Shown in pieces: positions 1 through 10,622 of a DNA stretch of 64,000 bases. The position numbers and the translations under genes were made by a program. The DNA comes from Candidula unifasciata (taxonomy: Eukaryota; Mollusca; Gastropoda; Stylommatophora; Geomitridae). The stretch spans positions 64,022 through 128,021 of the forward strand of contig CAJHNH020008439.1 in assembly GCA_905116865.2 (NCBI GenBank), in the 5' to 3' direction. How positions within the stretch are numbered: position 1 is the stretch's first letter; each line of letters begins with the position of its first letter. Under the pieces are notes generated by a model that saw only the letters and a program-made list of their open reading frames with translations, did not search any database and had not been told where the DNA came from.

Positions 1-290
1 TGTGTAAATCACCGCTGACTTCACGAGAGCCAATAGACTGAAATGGCTGTGACATATTGAGAGAATGTCAGATGACAGTGAGGTAAACACTGTGTACACG
101 AAAGAGTTAAATGGTCGTAGACCACGAAGCAGACTAAGAAGAACATGGAGAGATAATACCTAGACAGACATACAAACTCTTGTTGTCACTAACTGGAAAG
201 AGAAGGCCGGCTAAAGAGAAAAATGGAGCGGGTGATATCTGCAGCAATACGCCACAAGAGCTCGGAGTGTGAAGAAGAAGAAAAAGAAAA
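1..290 (+). mobile_element. Decayed LINE 3' end (reverse transcriptase C-terminus) with GAA-rich tail
   Basis: Broken plus-strand frames resemble the C-terminal end of RTE/L2-type reverse transcriptases: an 'RLKW' start, then an 'NGRRPRSRPRRTWRDN' type basic stretch, then 'RRVISAAIRHKS', ending in a GAAGAAGAAG run near 270-290. A second, better copy of the same family is at 56650-56930. Stops and frame changes show it is a relic. Confidence 0.7.
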
Positions 291-439
291 AAAAATACTT
301 GAAATAAAGAAAATGTACAAACACTTTTCAACAACGTATATAGATGGTTGAGGTGTGGGGGAATTGGGCACTTAATCGGTGTGAGCGTTAAACCGTCCAT
401 ATAGCAGTGGCGAATTGCTGAACGTAAAATTTATTAGTA

Positions 440-722
440 AATAACTTGGGGAGGGGGGGGGGGGGGAGAGGCGGGGAACGGGAGCTCTTCAGCTTGAATA
501 TTTAGGGTCGCGTGGCTACCGAAAAGCATGTCGTAAGAGCCGAATAATTGGGAGCTTCCTTTAAAGTCAGAGTACATCTGCCGGAGAGGCAAGGAACCAA
601 CAGTCAGATCTGAAAAACGGATGCTCACTTAGGTTCAGGAACAGGACTGCAGTCCATAAGTGGATGAACAACCAGAACTTTCCGACAGGAGTTTACAGCT
701 GGTGAACGCGAAGAAGAAGAAG
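440..722 (+). repeat. Dispersed repeat family E (GAA-tailed short retroposon)
   Basis: The copy starts in a G-rich run, continues through 'catgtcgtaagagcc', 'agtacatctgccggagaggcaaggaacc' like sequence and 'ggttcaggaacaggactgcag', and ends with 'gaagaagaag'. At least a dozen copies on both strands share this order in the window, so this is its commonest dispersed family. No tRNA-like promoter boxes are obvious; it could be a 3' end of a LINE. Confidence 0.75.
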
Positions 723-880
723 TCAAGGAGATGTGAGGAGTCGAGGCTTCAAGGAGATGTGGGGAGTCAAGGCTTCAAGGAGATGTGAGGAGTCGAGGCT
801 CCAAGGAGATGTGAGGGGTCAAGGCTTCAAGGAGATGTGAGGAGTCAAGGCTTCAAGGAGATGTGAGGAGTCAAGGCTTG
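723..880. repeat. Minisatellite, 26-bp unit, about 6 copies
   Basis: Units of the form 'caaggagatgtgaggagtc' plus 'aaggctt' follow head to tail with few substitutions, directly after the GAA tail of the preceding family E copy. Confidence 0.9.
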
Positions 881-957
881 ATTTCTGCTGTGGGTGATCT
901 GGCAGCAGACCACCTTGTTGATTTCGACATGAGGAATCAAGAGTGGACCATCCAGGA

Positions 958-1055
958 AGCACTGGCAAACAACTAAACGTAAAATTGCCTCGTAAACCCC
1001 AAACCCCAACATATGCTGGGGTTAGTTCTGCAACGTCCCGTATGCAGCTAACAAT
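958..1055 (+). repeat. SINE family C, 3' fragment
   Basis: It contains 'gcactggcaaacaactaaac' then 'atgctggggttagttctgca' and 'acgtcccgtatgcagctaac', matching the 3' part of the fuller family C copy at 38718-38950. Confidence 0.65.
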
Positions 1056-1159
1056 ATTAACAAAATAAGTATTGTGGAGAAGTATTGGCAGCTATTTATC
1101 CTGGGAGAAGACGCAAGCATCAAGTAGCACAAAGATGAACATTGGAGATAATTTGAATC

Positions 1160-1465
1160 TAATCAGTGGGCTAAGCAGTGAACCAAGAGATGAAGAAAAG
1201 TCGCTGACGTTGGATAGGACACACATTGAGAAAACCAGAGAACAAAATAATTAGAATATTTTCGCACTGGAACCCTCAGAGGCATAGGTATAAAGAAAGG
1301 CCAAAAAAAAAAAAAAAAAACCATGAAGAAGGGAGCTGGAGAATGAAGTGAGAAAGATGGGGAGGACATGGGGAAAGCTGCATGTGATAGCAAAAGATAG
1401 AATGACTTGGCGTGAGTTGGTTGAGGGCCTATGCTTCTTTGGGGACTAGAAAGGCAGAAGAAGAA
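1160..1465 (+). mobile_element. Decayed LINE 3' end, CR1/L2-like tail
   Basis: Fragmentary frames include 'SSEPRDEEKSLTLDRTH' and, further on, 'MTWRELVEGLCFFGD', which is the usual style of the extreme C-terminus of CR1/L2-like polymerases, followed by 'agaagaagaa'. Related relics are at 43010-43295 and 54500-54700. An 18-nt A run near 1302 interrupts it. Confidence 0.6.
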
Positions 1466-1663
1466 TCAGTGGGCTATGATGATGAATTCAATGAGGATTA
1501 CTACTGCATGGCCATTAAGTGTCTTTCATATATACTAGGTCAATTCAAGTAGAAAATTAGCTCCACTTCTTGTAGGTACGAAGGTATAACTGTTTCACTC
1601 CAGGACTGCTTCCTTGCTGCCCGCAGGATTAACACCACAATGATGAGAATCAAACAGAAGCAA

Positions 1664-2065
1664 ATCCCATAAACCCTGTCCAACTATCTTACCCAGTGCA
1701 AATCCCAGAAACCCTGGTCAACTGTCTTACACAGTGCAAATCCCAGAAACTCTGTCCAACTATCTTACCCAGTGCAAATCCCAGAAACCCCGGTCAACTA
1801 TCTTACCCAGTGCAAATCCCAGAAACTCTGTTCAACTATCTTACCCAGTGCAAATCCTGGAAACCCTGGTCAACTGTCTTACACAGTGCAAATCCCAGAA
1901 ACCCTGTTCAACTATCTTACCCAGTGCAAATCCTGGAAACCCTGGTCAACTGTCTTACCCAGTGCAAATCCCAGAAACCCTGGTCAACTATCTTACCCAG
2001 TGCATATCCTGGAAACCCTGGTCAACTGTCTTACACAGTGCAGATCCAAGAAACCCTGGTCAACT
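1664..2065. repeat. Minisatellite, 38-bp unit, about 10 copies
   Basis: The unit contains 'gtgcaaatcccagaaaccct' followed by 'ggtcaactatcttaccca'. Because 38 is not a multiple of three and the unit has no stop in any frame, all three plus frames stay open; the resulting 100-120 residue frames are artefacts. Confidence 0.95.
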
Positions 2066-2767
2066 AGAGTACTTTACTGGTGAGATTAGTTAGGAGAGGA
2101 TCAAGTCCTCCACAGGTTTAGGTATTTCAGTCTACAATAACCCCAACCCAGTGCTGTAAGGTAACTAAGTGTAAACAGTGTCAAGTGATCAGTGAGTCAG
2201 GAGATAATCAACTTTTGCTGGGGGCAGGGCTAGTACAATCAGTTATCCTGTTGACTCTATCTCCAAATCTAATCACCATAACACAATGTGATGTGTCAAA
2301 AAATACAATGAAACTAACAGTTCAATTATATCAGCTACTGTTTTTTTTTTTTTTACTTTTTTTTTTAAACAGGAATTTTATATGAGTGTACACAACTCAA
2401 CAAGATTTTAAAAAGAGAAATTCCTTTTATTTTTTGTTAGACATGCCTAAGCAAATCACTTTATTTAGGATGAAGGTTTCAATACACAAAATGACAAGAA
2501 GCAAAAAGGATATATCTGCGACAGAGATAGTAAAGCAATTAGACACACACAAGCACAAATATAGATCAACTATATATTTAAATGCATGGTTATTCAGATA
2601 AATACAACAGACCATACACAAGATACCTGACACAGTGATATCAATTGGTTATAAAAAACATACACAATAATTAATGAACTTATTTTTATACATAGACCTG
2701 GATTTTTATGTGTGCGCCCCCCCCCCCCCCCCCCCCACCAAAAAACATTTCTTCGGCCACATTTCTG
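2066..2767. other. AT-rich stretch without recognised gene
   Basis: There are T runs near 2340-2370 and a C run at about 2717-2737. Small open frames here have no recognisable domain. I see nothing else supportable. Confidence 0.5.
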
Positions 2768-3725
2768 GATGGGAGTTGCTGTGGCGTAGCACCTAGAAAG
2801 GTAGTGAGTTTGTTCCCTGGCAGAGCCGGACTTTTTTCAAAAATGACCTTGACTCGCAGGCCGACCTAGCCTTAACCCTACCAGACCGCTGGCCCGGTTT
2901 ACCTGGGATTTCTTAACATGTCTCTATGCCGCTGGCCCTAATTTCCGGATTTTTGCGTAGTACGGGAAAATGATGCATCACGGACTAAAAATAACCACCC
3001 AATCGTTATCAATCCTCTTTGTTAGACATTGCAAATGTCTGCCCGCATTGTTTGGATTATATTTGTGTTGTTTTACGTGGAAAAATTATGAAAATTCACA
3101 TTGAAACGAGCAGCTGATGAACCAAGTTTTAGGCTTTTCACAGTCCAACAGGTGATCGATACTTTGGTTTATTCAGACTCTGTGATATATATATATATAT
3201 ATTCATTATCTGTGATAATTTCATAAAGAATACGTTCTTGAAGTGACACTTTCAGTGAGAGCGCGAATGATGAGTCTTGTGAATTATCAATTTTGAAATT
3301 GATCAATAGTAGGAGGAGGGGGTGTGTCCATCAAATGACAACATCTGGTGTTCACTTTGTGAAACAAAGTTGATCCTGATGAGTGAATTTGCACACAAAG
3401 GTGAAATATTGGCGCTAGATAAAAGGTAAGCCTATTTTCTACAATGTCTCCAAGTTTTATCATATTCTAGCCACTCGTCTGCATGTAACTAATATTTTTG
3501 TATATCATGTTTTTTTTGTTTCGCGGTAATGCCCAGGAGCTCAGGTTATAGAGACAGTTAGGTTCAGGGCCTCAGGTCTGGTAGGGTTAAGTGGGTACCG
3601 GGTGCAGTCCCGAGAAGTAAAGGCAGGTAGCGTAATGCTGATCACATCACCCATCTTGTGTCAATTGGTCTATACAAATATAGGTCTAGCCCTATTTGCC
3701 TAAAGGAGAGTCCATTATTCTGACC
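2768..3725 (+). mobile_element. SINE family A copy, split by a piggyBac-like insertion
   Basis: The 5' part (about 2768-2875) has the family A head, 'ccctggcagagccggac', and runs to 'gacctagccttaa'. The 3' part resumes at 3587 with 'ttaagtgggtaccgggtgca', the core with 'gtaatgctgatcacatcacc' and the 3' region 'aggtctagccctatttgcc'. Joined at TTAA, the halves follow the intact copy at 25655-25935. Confidence 0.85.
2876..3586. mobile_element. piggyBac-like non-autonomous element, 711 bp, TTAA target duplication
   Basis: Perfect 12-bp terminal inverted repeats, CCCTACCAGACC at 2876-2887 and GGTCTGGTAGGG at 3575-3586, are flanked on both sides by TTAA (2872-2875 and 3587-3590). A second inverted 8-mer, GTCTCTAT, lies 44 bp inside the left end and 31 bp inside the right end; asymmetric subterminal repeats are typical of piggyBac ends. 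TTAA duplication and a CCC start are hallmarks of that superfamily. No transposase frame is visible, so it is a MITE or internally deleted copy. Confidence 0.85.
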
Positions 3726-5612
3726 ATTCAGTCACTCCTCCCTGCTTTAATTGCTAGTGAATACAATGCTTATTAGTCATGTGGACTATTCAGCAGTTTA
3801 TGGTACTTTAATCAATCAAGTCACATCCAAAGAGATGCTGGCCATTGTAATTACAAACTGGACATGTTGTAGGACTCATCTGAGACAATAAAGGACTGGC
3901 TTATATGCCTGATATCCAGAGCATATCATGAAAATTAAATGACTAAAATGCTCTGCCATTTTTGATTGCATTTAAAAAATTTTTTTTTTTTTTTTTTTTT
4001 TTTGGAGTAGCTAATGGACTGAGAAGGCACAATGGACAATACATCCATTATACCTCTTCTGCTTGTTTCTTCATAAAGGCAAGAAATGGAAGCACCGTTG
4101 GTCTTTGATGGATTTTAAATGAGAAGAAACAGTTTCAAATTCAATGGATGGATACAGGTTTTAATGATTTTAAATCAAAACTGTCGACCAGTTAAAACAG
4201 TACAGTGTGTTTGTGTGATTGTGATTTGACACTTTGTTATTATTATGTATAGTAAAGTAAAAAAGTAAAGTTCCCTTTTCACGCCTTTCAGAGCATCGGG
4301 CATATGGGCAGAGCGTCCCATATTTTTACAGACCATCACACTCTGTGGGTAATGTGGTCAGCATTACTATACATATAAATTAATGGAAGAAGATTCATTT
4401 AGGCATAATGCTAACTCATAGATGCAGAGGAATTCACATTCATTGGTTGTGAGTTCAGGTGGATAATATATCTGGCTGGTGAGTAAAGTAGAGGACCCTT
4501 TTCCACCCTTTCAGATGTATTGGGCATATAGGGCTAGACCTACACAGACAAACTGGCAGTCAGCAAGTAATGTGGTCAGCATCACACTGGTCACCTTTAC
4601 TTCCCATTTGGCTGGTGAAGGTGTCTAGTTGGTGACTAGCACACAATACACTTATTGATCTAGTCAGAAGACTTGTGTCATGTGAAGGGGGACAGGCGGG
4701 GTTGAATCTGTGAATAGTTTTCAATATTTTCCTTTTCTCTAATGTGTCCCTTCTGTCTGCTTCGGTCTCTTACCTTTCCTGTCCCGCTCTGTGTATGGGT
4801 GTCAGTTCTTTATCAATAATTATCTTGTTTCACTGATGATTCACTAGAGTACTCCAGTAACATTTCTTTAGGCACCCTTACACCACTCCATAGAGAGATT
4901 CGTGTACTTTACTGCGAGGGAAGATTTCCACTCTTGCAAAGAAAATGTACACACTTTTGCAAAGGAACTGTCATGAGAGAAAAGATTCTCTACAGGGGTG
5001 GAGAGAAAATATATCTTTAAAAGAAATTTAAAACAAGACACACACACACAAACAACTCGAATATAAAACGTTTATATCTTAATCACTAGGAAAAAAAAGT
5101 GTAAATATATATACACACACACACATCTGCTTTCACTCAAAATATTCCCTGCCTCTCCCCTCCCCCTCTGCTGTAATGCTTATGTACAGTGGAAGCAGGT
5201 CATTGTAGTAACATACTGGACATTCCAGTGTTGGCTGTGTGGTGCTACCTTACAAAACATTCCTAAATTACCTAGCCAGTTTGCATACATACTCTTACTA
5301 TAAGTGACAGTTGAAGGCTCTCAGATGATGATTTCCGCCAGGTGAACACTCTGGGTCATAAATCAGTACAGTGCAGGACATTTATAACAGACCTTGACCT
5401 GTCAGTCTTTGTGCCCCAAAGAGCAGGTGACCTCATACTCTGCCAAGAATGTCGCTGCTGGGATTAACCGAATATTTTTTATATGGTAATCATCAGCATC
5501 ATCAAATCCCTTGCTGACTGGCGTGGATAATCACACTTCCGTGCATTCTGTGATCTCCAACAGCTTGTGTCATTTTGTGAGTTGACACTTTTTCAAGCCA
5601 TGACAAAGGGCT
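3726..5612. other. Non-coding stretch with two reversed SINE fragments
   Basis: Minus-strand SINE 3' fragments lie at about 4255-4375 (family B, ending in 'gtaaagtaaaaaagtaaag') and 4485-4625 (family A, with 'catatagggctagacct'). Short AC and AT microsatellites occur near 5040-5130, and a long T run at 3980-4003. I recognise no gene. Confidence 0.6.
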
Positions 5613-8600
5613 GTTAGTTAGTTAGTTAGTTAGTTAGTTGGGTTATCCTCATTGCACTCCGGACATGTCCATAGGTGCTCAGATCCTCCCCTCAGTATGA
5701 ACCCCAACGTCCGATGGCTAATAGTACCAGTTCTATGTTGATTAACAAGTCTTCTGGCGTAGCTGGTGTGCGTCTCGTTTTTTGCTGTGCCGATCTTAAT
5801 TCCCAAGTCTGCCATTCTGGCGAGTGATGTGGATTCACTGCCACCAAAGTCCTCTATTCTTCCCATTTCTCTGAGGGCATTGATAATATCAGCATGATCC
5901 ATAGGCTGACCGTCGGTAGTGATAGCGGATCCAGCCAACCTGTCAGCTCTTTCATTTCCATCGACGCCTGCGTGTCCCGGAACAAAAATAAAGGTGACTC
6001 CACGAACAGTGGACTTCTGCAATGATTCAAGCCATTGTCTTCGCACTGAACCTGCCTGAACCCTCCGGATCATACTCATTGAATCACTGAGTATACACAC
6101 GCGGGTGTATTTTTGTGTTTCAAGCCAGGCAAGCGCTTGTGTCACTGCCATCACCTCCATCGTCATGCTGCTGGTTGTCATGGAGAAGGCGCCGTTGGCT
6201 TCTTTGACTGTTCTGCCAGCTGAGCGTGCTGTAAATGCCCATGCGCTTCTTCTTTGGCGTATAACGGATCCGTCTGTATAGATTATTGCATCTGCTTCGT
6301 CTGAATTTTCACCGATGAGAGCGTTGACCTCTGCATTAACAGCAACAGGATTCTCTTCTCTACATCGCCTGTTGAGTGTGACAATACAGGAAAATGTACA
6401 AATAAACGCCTGAGGCACAGGTATCCATTCTGCACCAGGTATGATGTCGGTTAGGCTGCATATTTGCCTAATGACATCTTCTGCCCGACCTAGCCACGAT
6501 TTCCCCCTCTTCAGTCTGTCGCCCTTTTCACTAAAAAGCGCTTGATGCAGTGGGTGTTTCTTATCAGCGCATATTTTGAGATATGCCCGAGCCCTCCACA
6601 TCCTGATCCTTTGGTTCATTGTTGGAAAGTCAAGTAGATACCTCATTGCTCCACAGGATGTGTCTCTAGTCCATCCCAAAATAATGCGCATGGCTTCATT
6701 TTGCACCTTTTCGAGTCGTTCAATCTGGGTAGCACTGACAGTGAGGATGGCCAGAGCGTATTCTATGGGGGAAAGGACCAGACCGTAGAATAGAAGTATT
6801 AGTAGTCTTTGCTCAATATTGGAAGCAGCCATAATCCTCATTGCAGATAGACCTTTGCGTGCTTTTGTTATCACATGGTCAACGTGTTCCCTGAATGACA
6901 AGCTGCGATCGAACCTCACCCCGAGAAACGTCATAACGTTGGTTCTGATCAATGCATTATCACGCATTTTCACTTCTGGTAAGTCCGACTTGACAATGTG
7001 ATTGTTCAAAGAGAACCATGACACTGATGCCTTCGAAGGATTGACATAGGCATTGGAACCATCACACCAGGCGGCAATTCGATCGAGTTCTTTGTGCATA
7101 GTGCTGGCGATCTCCTGTCTATCACGCCCTCGTCGATAAATCAAAATGTCATCAGCAAATGACAAAGTCCTTCCCTTTCCATTCAACTGCTGCTCAGTGA
7201 TCATCACCGTGTAAACGTTGAATAAGACTGGTGATAGCGGTGATCCCTGTGGCAAGCCTGGACATATCATTTGCGGTTCGGAGGACCAGCTACCACATCT
7301 TAGTACAATCTTTCTCTGGAACAGGACCGCAGCAATCCAGCGGATCAGAATAGGATTAACTTCTAGTTTAAGCAGTAATTGCATTAAATAATCGTATGGT
7401 ACTTTATTGTAGGCATCTTCTAAGTCCAACACTGCCGCACATGTCTCTTCTTTAATCTGAAATCCCTCGTACACATCGTAGGCGAAAACTGCAGCATTGA
7501 ACCATGTCTCTTTATTTAACCTGTACCCTCCAAGTGTTGGTGGGAACTTATCATGTAGTTCCAAGTAGGTGGTCAATCTTTGTGCGACAATTTTTTCCAA
7601 AAGTTTGCCAACAGTATTCTGCATCGAGATGATTCTGTAGCCGCAGATCTTTGAGTGGTCTTTATTAGGCTTTGGTAGTGGGAACAAATAACTATGGAGC
7701 CATTCCTCTTGTATCTGGCCACTCTGGATGCTGATATTGAATTCCTTTGCCACGCTTTTCAAATCAGCATTCGACATCATCAGCATGTCGTTGTATCGGA
7801 TGCCGTCAGGGCCTGGAGCAGTGCTGCGCGATTTCTTGAGGCAAGTTCTTAAGGTATCTGCAGTGATTGTGAGATCAGTGCCTAACACAGTGTTCTCGCA
7901 CAGCATCGACAATTTCATCTTAACCCCTATTCTTGTAGCTTCGTCTTTTTGGTCAGTTTGCTCCAAGTAGCGCGCCAGAAGGGTTTTTCCTTTATCAGCA
8001 TCAGTTCTCTGCCATATCAGGTCTGTACCCTGAAAATCAGGGATACCCCTAGGTCGTGCGGCGCCGTGCATGCTCCGTTGAAGGCGCCAGAATGTCACAA
8101 GAGATCCCTCAGAGCAAACGCTCTTGCAGAATTCGTTCCATTTCGCTGTCCTAGCTTCCTTCGCAATTACCTTGAAAGCCACTGTCTGCTTGTTGACCTC
8201 ATCTTTCAGACTGATCAGGCGTTCAGAAAGTGACGGATCAATTTTCCTTGCCTTTTGCCATGCCTTGACAGCTTTCCTTTTTTCTAGCCACGCCATGTTG
8301 ACTACTTCATTCCACCATGGTGGCTGGGCCCATCTCTCCCGCCATCTGCGATCTACTCTTGTTTTACGTCGTCGGATTTTGCTAATGGCATCTTGCCCTG
8401 TACGGTCATATATAAAAGCAGGCACATTGATTACATGACCTTTGTTGTTGCTCTTCTCTACCAGGACGACGCAAGGAAAGTGATCACTGTCGTGGTATCC
8501 CAGTGTGCTCCACCTGCATCCTGATGCAATTGAGGGAGACACTAGGGCCAGGTCAATTACGCTGTCAGAATCCCCTTGTCGTGTTGCCATTCGGGTAACC

Positions 8601-9300
8601 TTTCCGTCGTTCAAGCATACTAGATTGGCAGACACTAGGGCATCCTCCAGGTCTTCTCCCTGTTTATTAGTGATTACATTGCCCCACTGGTGTCCTCTGG
8701 CGTTGAAATCTCCGCAGTAAATGACTTTCTTTTCCTCCGTCTGGAGCAAACTCTGCCATTTCGCTGCATCCACCTTTCCATTGCAGGCGTACACATTGAC
8801 AATCACAAACTGGGCCGGGCCCATCACTCTGACTGCGTGTACTTGTAAGTCGTCATTATTCCACTTAGACATGTCCACCTCAGACACCGGTATGTGGTCA
8901 CGAACAAGAATGAGCTGTCCGAGGTGCCGTCTATTGTAGAGGGATTGGAAGCCCGCAATTTTAACGATATCGTCGCCGAGGTGTGTTTCCTGTAGGACAA
9001 CAATGTCGTTGCTGTAGAGGAGCTTCTCAAAAATGGGTCGGCGTTGACTGAACGAAGCGCAGTTCCAGTAGAGAACACGAACATACTTTAAACTGAGTCT
9101 CTCACATTTCAGTCGCTTCCTGCAGGCGCCGCCATGCTTGCCTGTTCGCGTTCTCCTTGTCCGTCTACGGGTTGTTTTGAATTGGTAAATAGTCGCCATC
9201 GGACGTCGAATACACCCTGAGGGAAGTCTAAACTCACGTGCATGTACTCCATTGCACGGTTCAGACCCCATTCCGATGAAACTTTCACATTATACGTGAG
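5613..9300 (-). mobile_element. Near-intact single-ORF non-LTR retrotransposon with (AACT)n tail
   Basis: The element runs right to left. Its 3' end is a tetranucleotide tail, TTAG repeated about six times on the plus strand at 5613-5638. The 5' boundary is uncertain, beyond 9271. No gag-like ORF1 is visible upstream. One ORF carries endonuclease, reverse transcriptase and RNase H. This layout resembles Ingi/Vingi or I-group elements; the clade is inferred from layout only. The open frame and many CpGs suggest a young copy. I could not identify a target site duplication. Confidence 0.9.
5630..9271 (-). CDS. Retrotransposon polyprotein: AP endonuclease, reverse transcriptase, RNase H
   Basis: The intact 1213-residue ORF would nick target DNA, copy its RNA onto the nick and degrade the RNA strand. 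Residues 1-60 are basic (an Arg-rich run at 34-42). The APE-type endonuclease spans about 62-270, with N70, E95 in 'LQETH', 'GDFNARGHQWG' from 187 and 'DSDHF' at 261-265. The reverse transcriptase spans about 470-760, with 'APGPDGI' at 485, the first catalytic Asp at 616 in 'LDLEDAY', 'PQGSPLSP' at 674 and 'FADD' at 705-708. RNase H spans about 993-1120, with D1000 ('YTDGS'), E1039, D1063, H1100 and D1110. A short Cys pair ('CPEC') is near the end. The stop codon falls in the terminal AACT repeats, so there is essentially no 3' UTR. All catalytic motifs are present. Confidence 0.93.
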   Translation of the reverse strand: MGSEPCNGVHAREFRLPSGCIRRPMATIYQFKTTRRRTRRTRTGKHGGACRKRLKCERLSLKYVRVLYWNCASFSQRRPIFEKLLYSNDIVVLQETHLGDDIVKIAGFQSLYNRRHLGQLILVRDHIPVSEVDMSKWNNDDLQVHAVRVMGPAQFVIVNVYACNGKVDAAKWQSLLQTEEKKVIYCGDFNARGHQWGNVITNKQGEDLEDALVSANLVCLNDGKVTRMATRQGDSDSVIDLALVSPSIASGCRWSTLGYHDSDHFPCVVLVEKSNNKGHVINVPAFIYDRTGQDAISKIRRRKTRVDRRWRERWAQPPWWNEVVNMAWLEKRKAVKAWQKARKIDPSLSERLISLKDEVNKQTVAFKVIAKEARTAKWNEFCKSVCSEGSLVTFWRLQRSMHGAARPRGIPDFQGTDLIWQRTDADKGKTLLARYLEQTDQKDEATRIGVKMKLSMLCENTVLGTDLTITADTLRTCLKKSRSTAPGPDGIRYNDMLMMSNADLKSVAKEFNISIQSGQIQEEWLHSYLFPLPKPNKDHSKICGYRIISMQNTVGKLLEKIVAQRLTTYLELHDKFPPTLGGYRLNKETWFNAAVFAYDVYEGFQIKEETCAAVLDLEDAYNKVPYDYLMQLLLKLEVNPILIRWIAAVLFQRKIVLRCGSWSSEPQMICPGLPQGSPLSPVLFNVYTVMITEQQLNGKGRTLSFADDILIYRRGRDRQEIASTMHKELDRIAAWCDGSNAYVNPSKASVSWFSLNNHIVKSDLPEVKMRDNALIRTNVMTFLGVRFDRSLSFREHVDHVITKARKGLSAMRIMAASNIEQRLLILLFYGLVLSPIEYALAILTVSATQIERLEKVQNEAMRIILGWTRDTSCGAMRYLLDFPTMNQRIRMWRARAYLKICADKKHPLHQALFSEKGDRLKRGKSWLGRAEDVIRQICSLTDIIPGAEWIPVPQAFICTFSCIVTLNRRCREENPVAVNAEVNALIGENSDEADAIIYTDGSVIRQRRSAWAFTARSAGRTVKEANGAFSMTTSSMTMEVMAVTQALAWLETQKYTRVCILSDSMSMIRRVQAGSVRRQWLESLQKSTVRGVTFIFVPGHAGVDGNERADRLAGSAITTDGQPMDHADIINALREMGRIEDFGGSESTSLARMADLGIKIGTAKNETHTSYARRLVNQHRTGTISHRTLGFILRGGSEHLWTCPECNEDNPTN

Positions 9301-9409
9301 CGAAAATAGCTAATTTGCGCTATTCGCCTCAACGGACGAAAAAGCGTACCGCCATTGTGGCTGTTTACACCGGAAGCTGTGAAGAACCTTATCTTGATGT
9401 CTTTCTTTT

Positions 9410-9630
9410 CGCCCCCCCCCCCCCTTCCCCCTAATAAATCTTTCCTGTTTTTACAGTTTCTGTTTTGCTTGAATCTCTTTTTCCATAAATATTTCACAGG
9501 TTCCAATCCCCCCCCCCCCCCCCTTCCTTCCCCCTAATAAATCTTTCCTGTTTTTAGTTTCTGTTTTGCTTAAATCTCTTTTTTTTCATAAATATTTCAT
9601 AGGTTCCCTCCCCCCCCCCCCCCCCCACCT
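9410..9630. repeat. Two tandem copies of an approximately 105-bp unit ending in poly-C
   Basis: The segment 'cccctaataaatctttcctg' through 'cataaatatttcacaggttc' and a long C run is followed by a close second copy ('cataaatatttcataggttc' and another C run). It adjoins the 5' end of the retrotransposon and could be part of its 5' flank. Confidence 0.8.
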
Positions 9631-9639
9631 TCTTATAAT

Positions 9640-10266
9640 GTGGCCGAACCATGCTGACTGCATCTTTCTAATGTCTATGATAGGCTGTCTCTGAATCTTA
9701 GCCTCTTTCCAGATTGTTATTATTTTGACCGTTTAAGAGGGAATGATGCATCAGGGCCAAGTGCCAATAACAAAACTGTATATCCTTGACTTTCTAAGGT
9801 TATGTTTTGCCAAATAACCCATTTAAGGTGGTTCAGCCATTTTTAGTGTGACATCTCTGGGACCTCAAGTAGTTTGTTTGTTGGTGTGTTTTCAGAAGTC
9901 ACAGCCAGCCACATGTTTAAAAACTGCTTCTATGTGGCATGCAAGAACTCTAGTTTCTCATGAGAGAAGTTTATTGTATAAGATGTTCTCATGTAATAAA
10001 GTGCAGTGTTTGACTACTTTGTTGTTCTTACCTCAGTGAAACACCTTATATCTGATATCAGTGTGCAATTGTGCAAGACTGATTGAGATAAAAGTTATCC
10101 TTTTCTCTCTCTATGTTCTAAATGAACTTCTTTTCTTGTTGTGTATACAGCCATTTCTTTTCTTGTTGTGTATACAGCCATTTCTTTTCTTGTTGTGTAT
10201 ACAGCCATTTCTTTTCTTGCTGTGTATACAGCTTCTTTTCTTGGGTATACAGGCATCATAGCCACT
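9640..10266. other. Region downstream of the PINCH gene, no other gene seen
   Basis: Apart from a short minisatellite at 10129-10240 (27-bp unit with 'ttcttttcttgttgtgtata', four copies), I see no coding signal. Open frames over the minisatellite are repeat artefacts. Confidence 0.6.
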
Positions 10267-10272
10267 TTTATT
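10267..10272 (-). terminator. Candidate polyadenylation signal of PINCH
   Basis: TTTATT on the plus strand reads AATAAA on the minus strand, about 225 nt past the PINCH stop codon at 10496-10498. A 3' UTR of that length would be ordinary. No transcript evidence is available. Confidence 0.5.
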
Positions 10273-10495
10273 TTTGCACAAATTTGCATACAATAAAATT
10301 TGCACTTGATTAATCAATTTGTATTACAAAGTATGTATAAAACAAGCATGTATTACTTTTTTCTATAAAACAAGCATAATAATAAAAGTTATAAAATTTT
10401 GAACAGTCGGCATGCAAGTGACTTTCATAAACTGTGCTACTTTCTACTACATATGCATGCACACATTTAAGATCCTAGTGTTCCTCCTTCAGAAG

Positions 10496-10622
10496 TCATA
10501 CAGCCTTTCCACTCTTGGCTGCCTCGTCATATGCTTTCTTCAGCCGCTTCTTCAGCTCAGGAGGAAACTTGTCATAGCAGTTCTTACACACTGGCTTCTG
10601 GTCAAACTCAAAGAACTTAGTC
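10496..10622 (-). CDS. LIMS1: PINCH coding exon 12 (end of LIM5, basic tail, stop)
   Basis: It encodes residues 327-367, completing Lys326, with LIM5 ligands C338 and C341 in '[12 protein letters not shown]', and ends in TGA at 10498-10496. The acceptor reads CTTTCTAG/G on the minus strand. Confidence 0.95.

Noticed and set aside
1696..2093. Three overlapping 100-120 residue frames
   Set aside because: A 38-bp repeat without stops opens all three frames; no conservation or start context.
7949..8939. Plus-strand frames over the large retrotransposon
   Set aside because: They are antisense shadows of the 1213-residue frame without domains.
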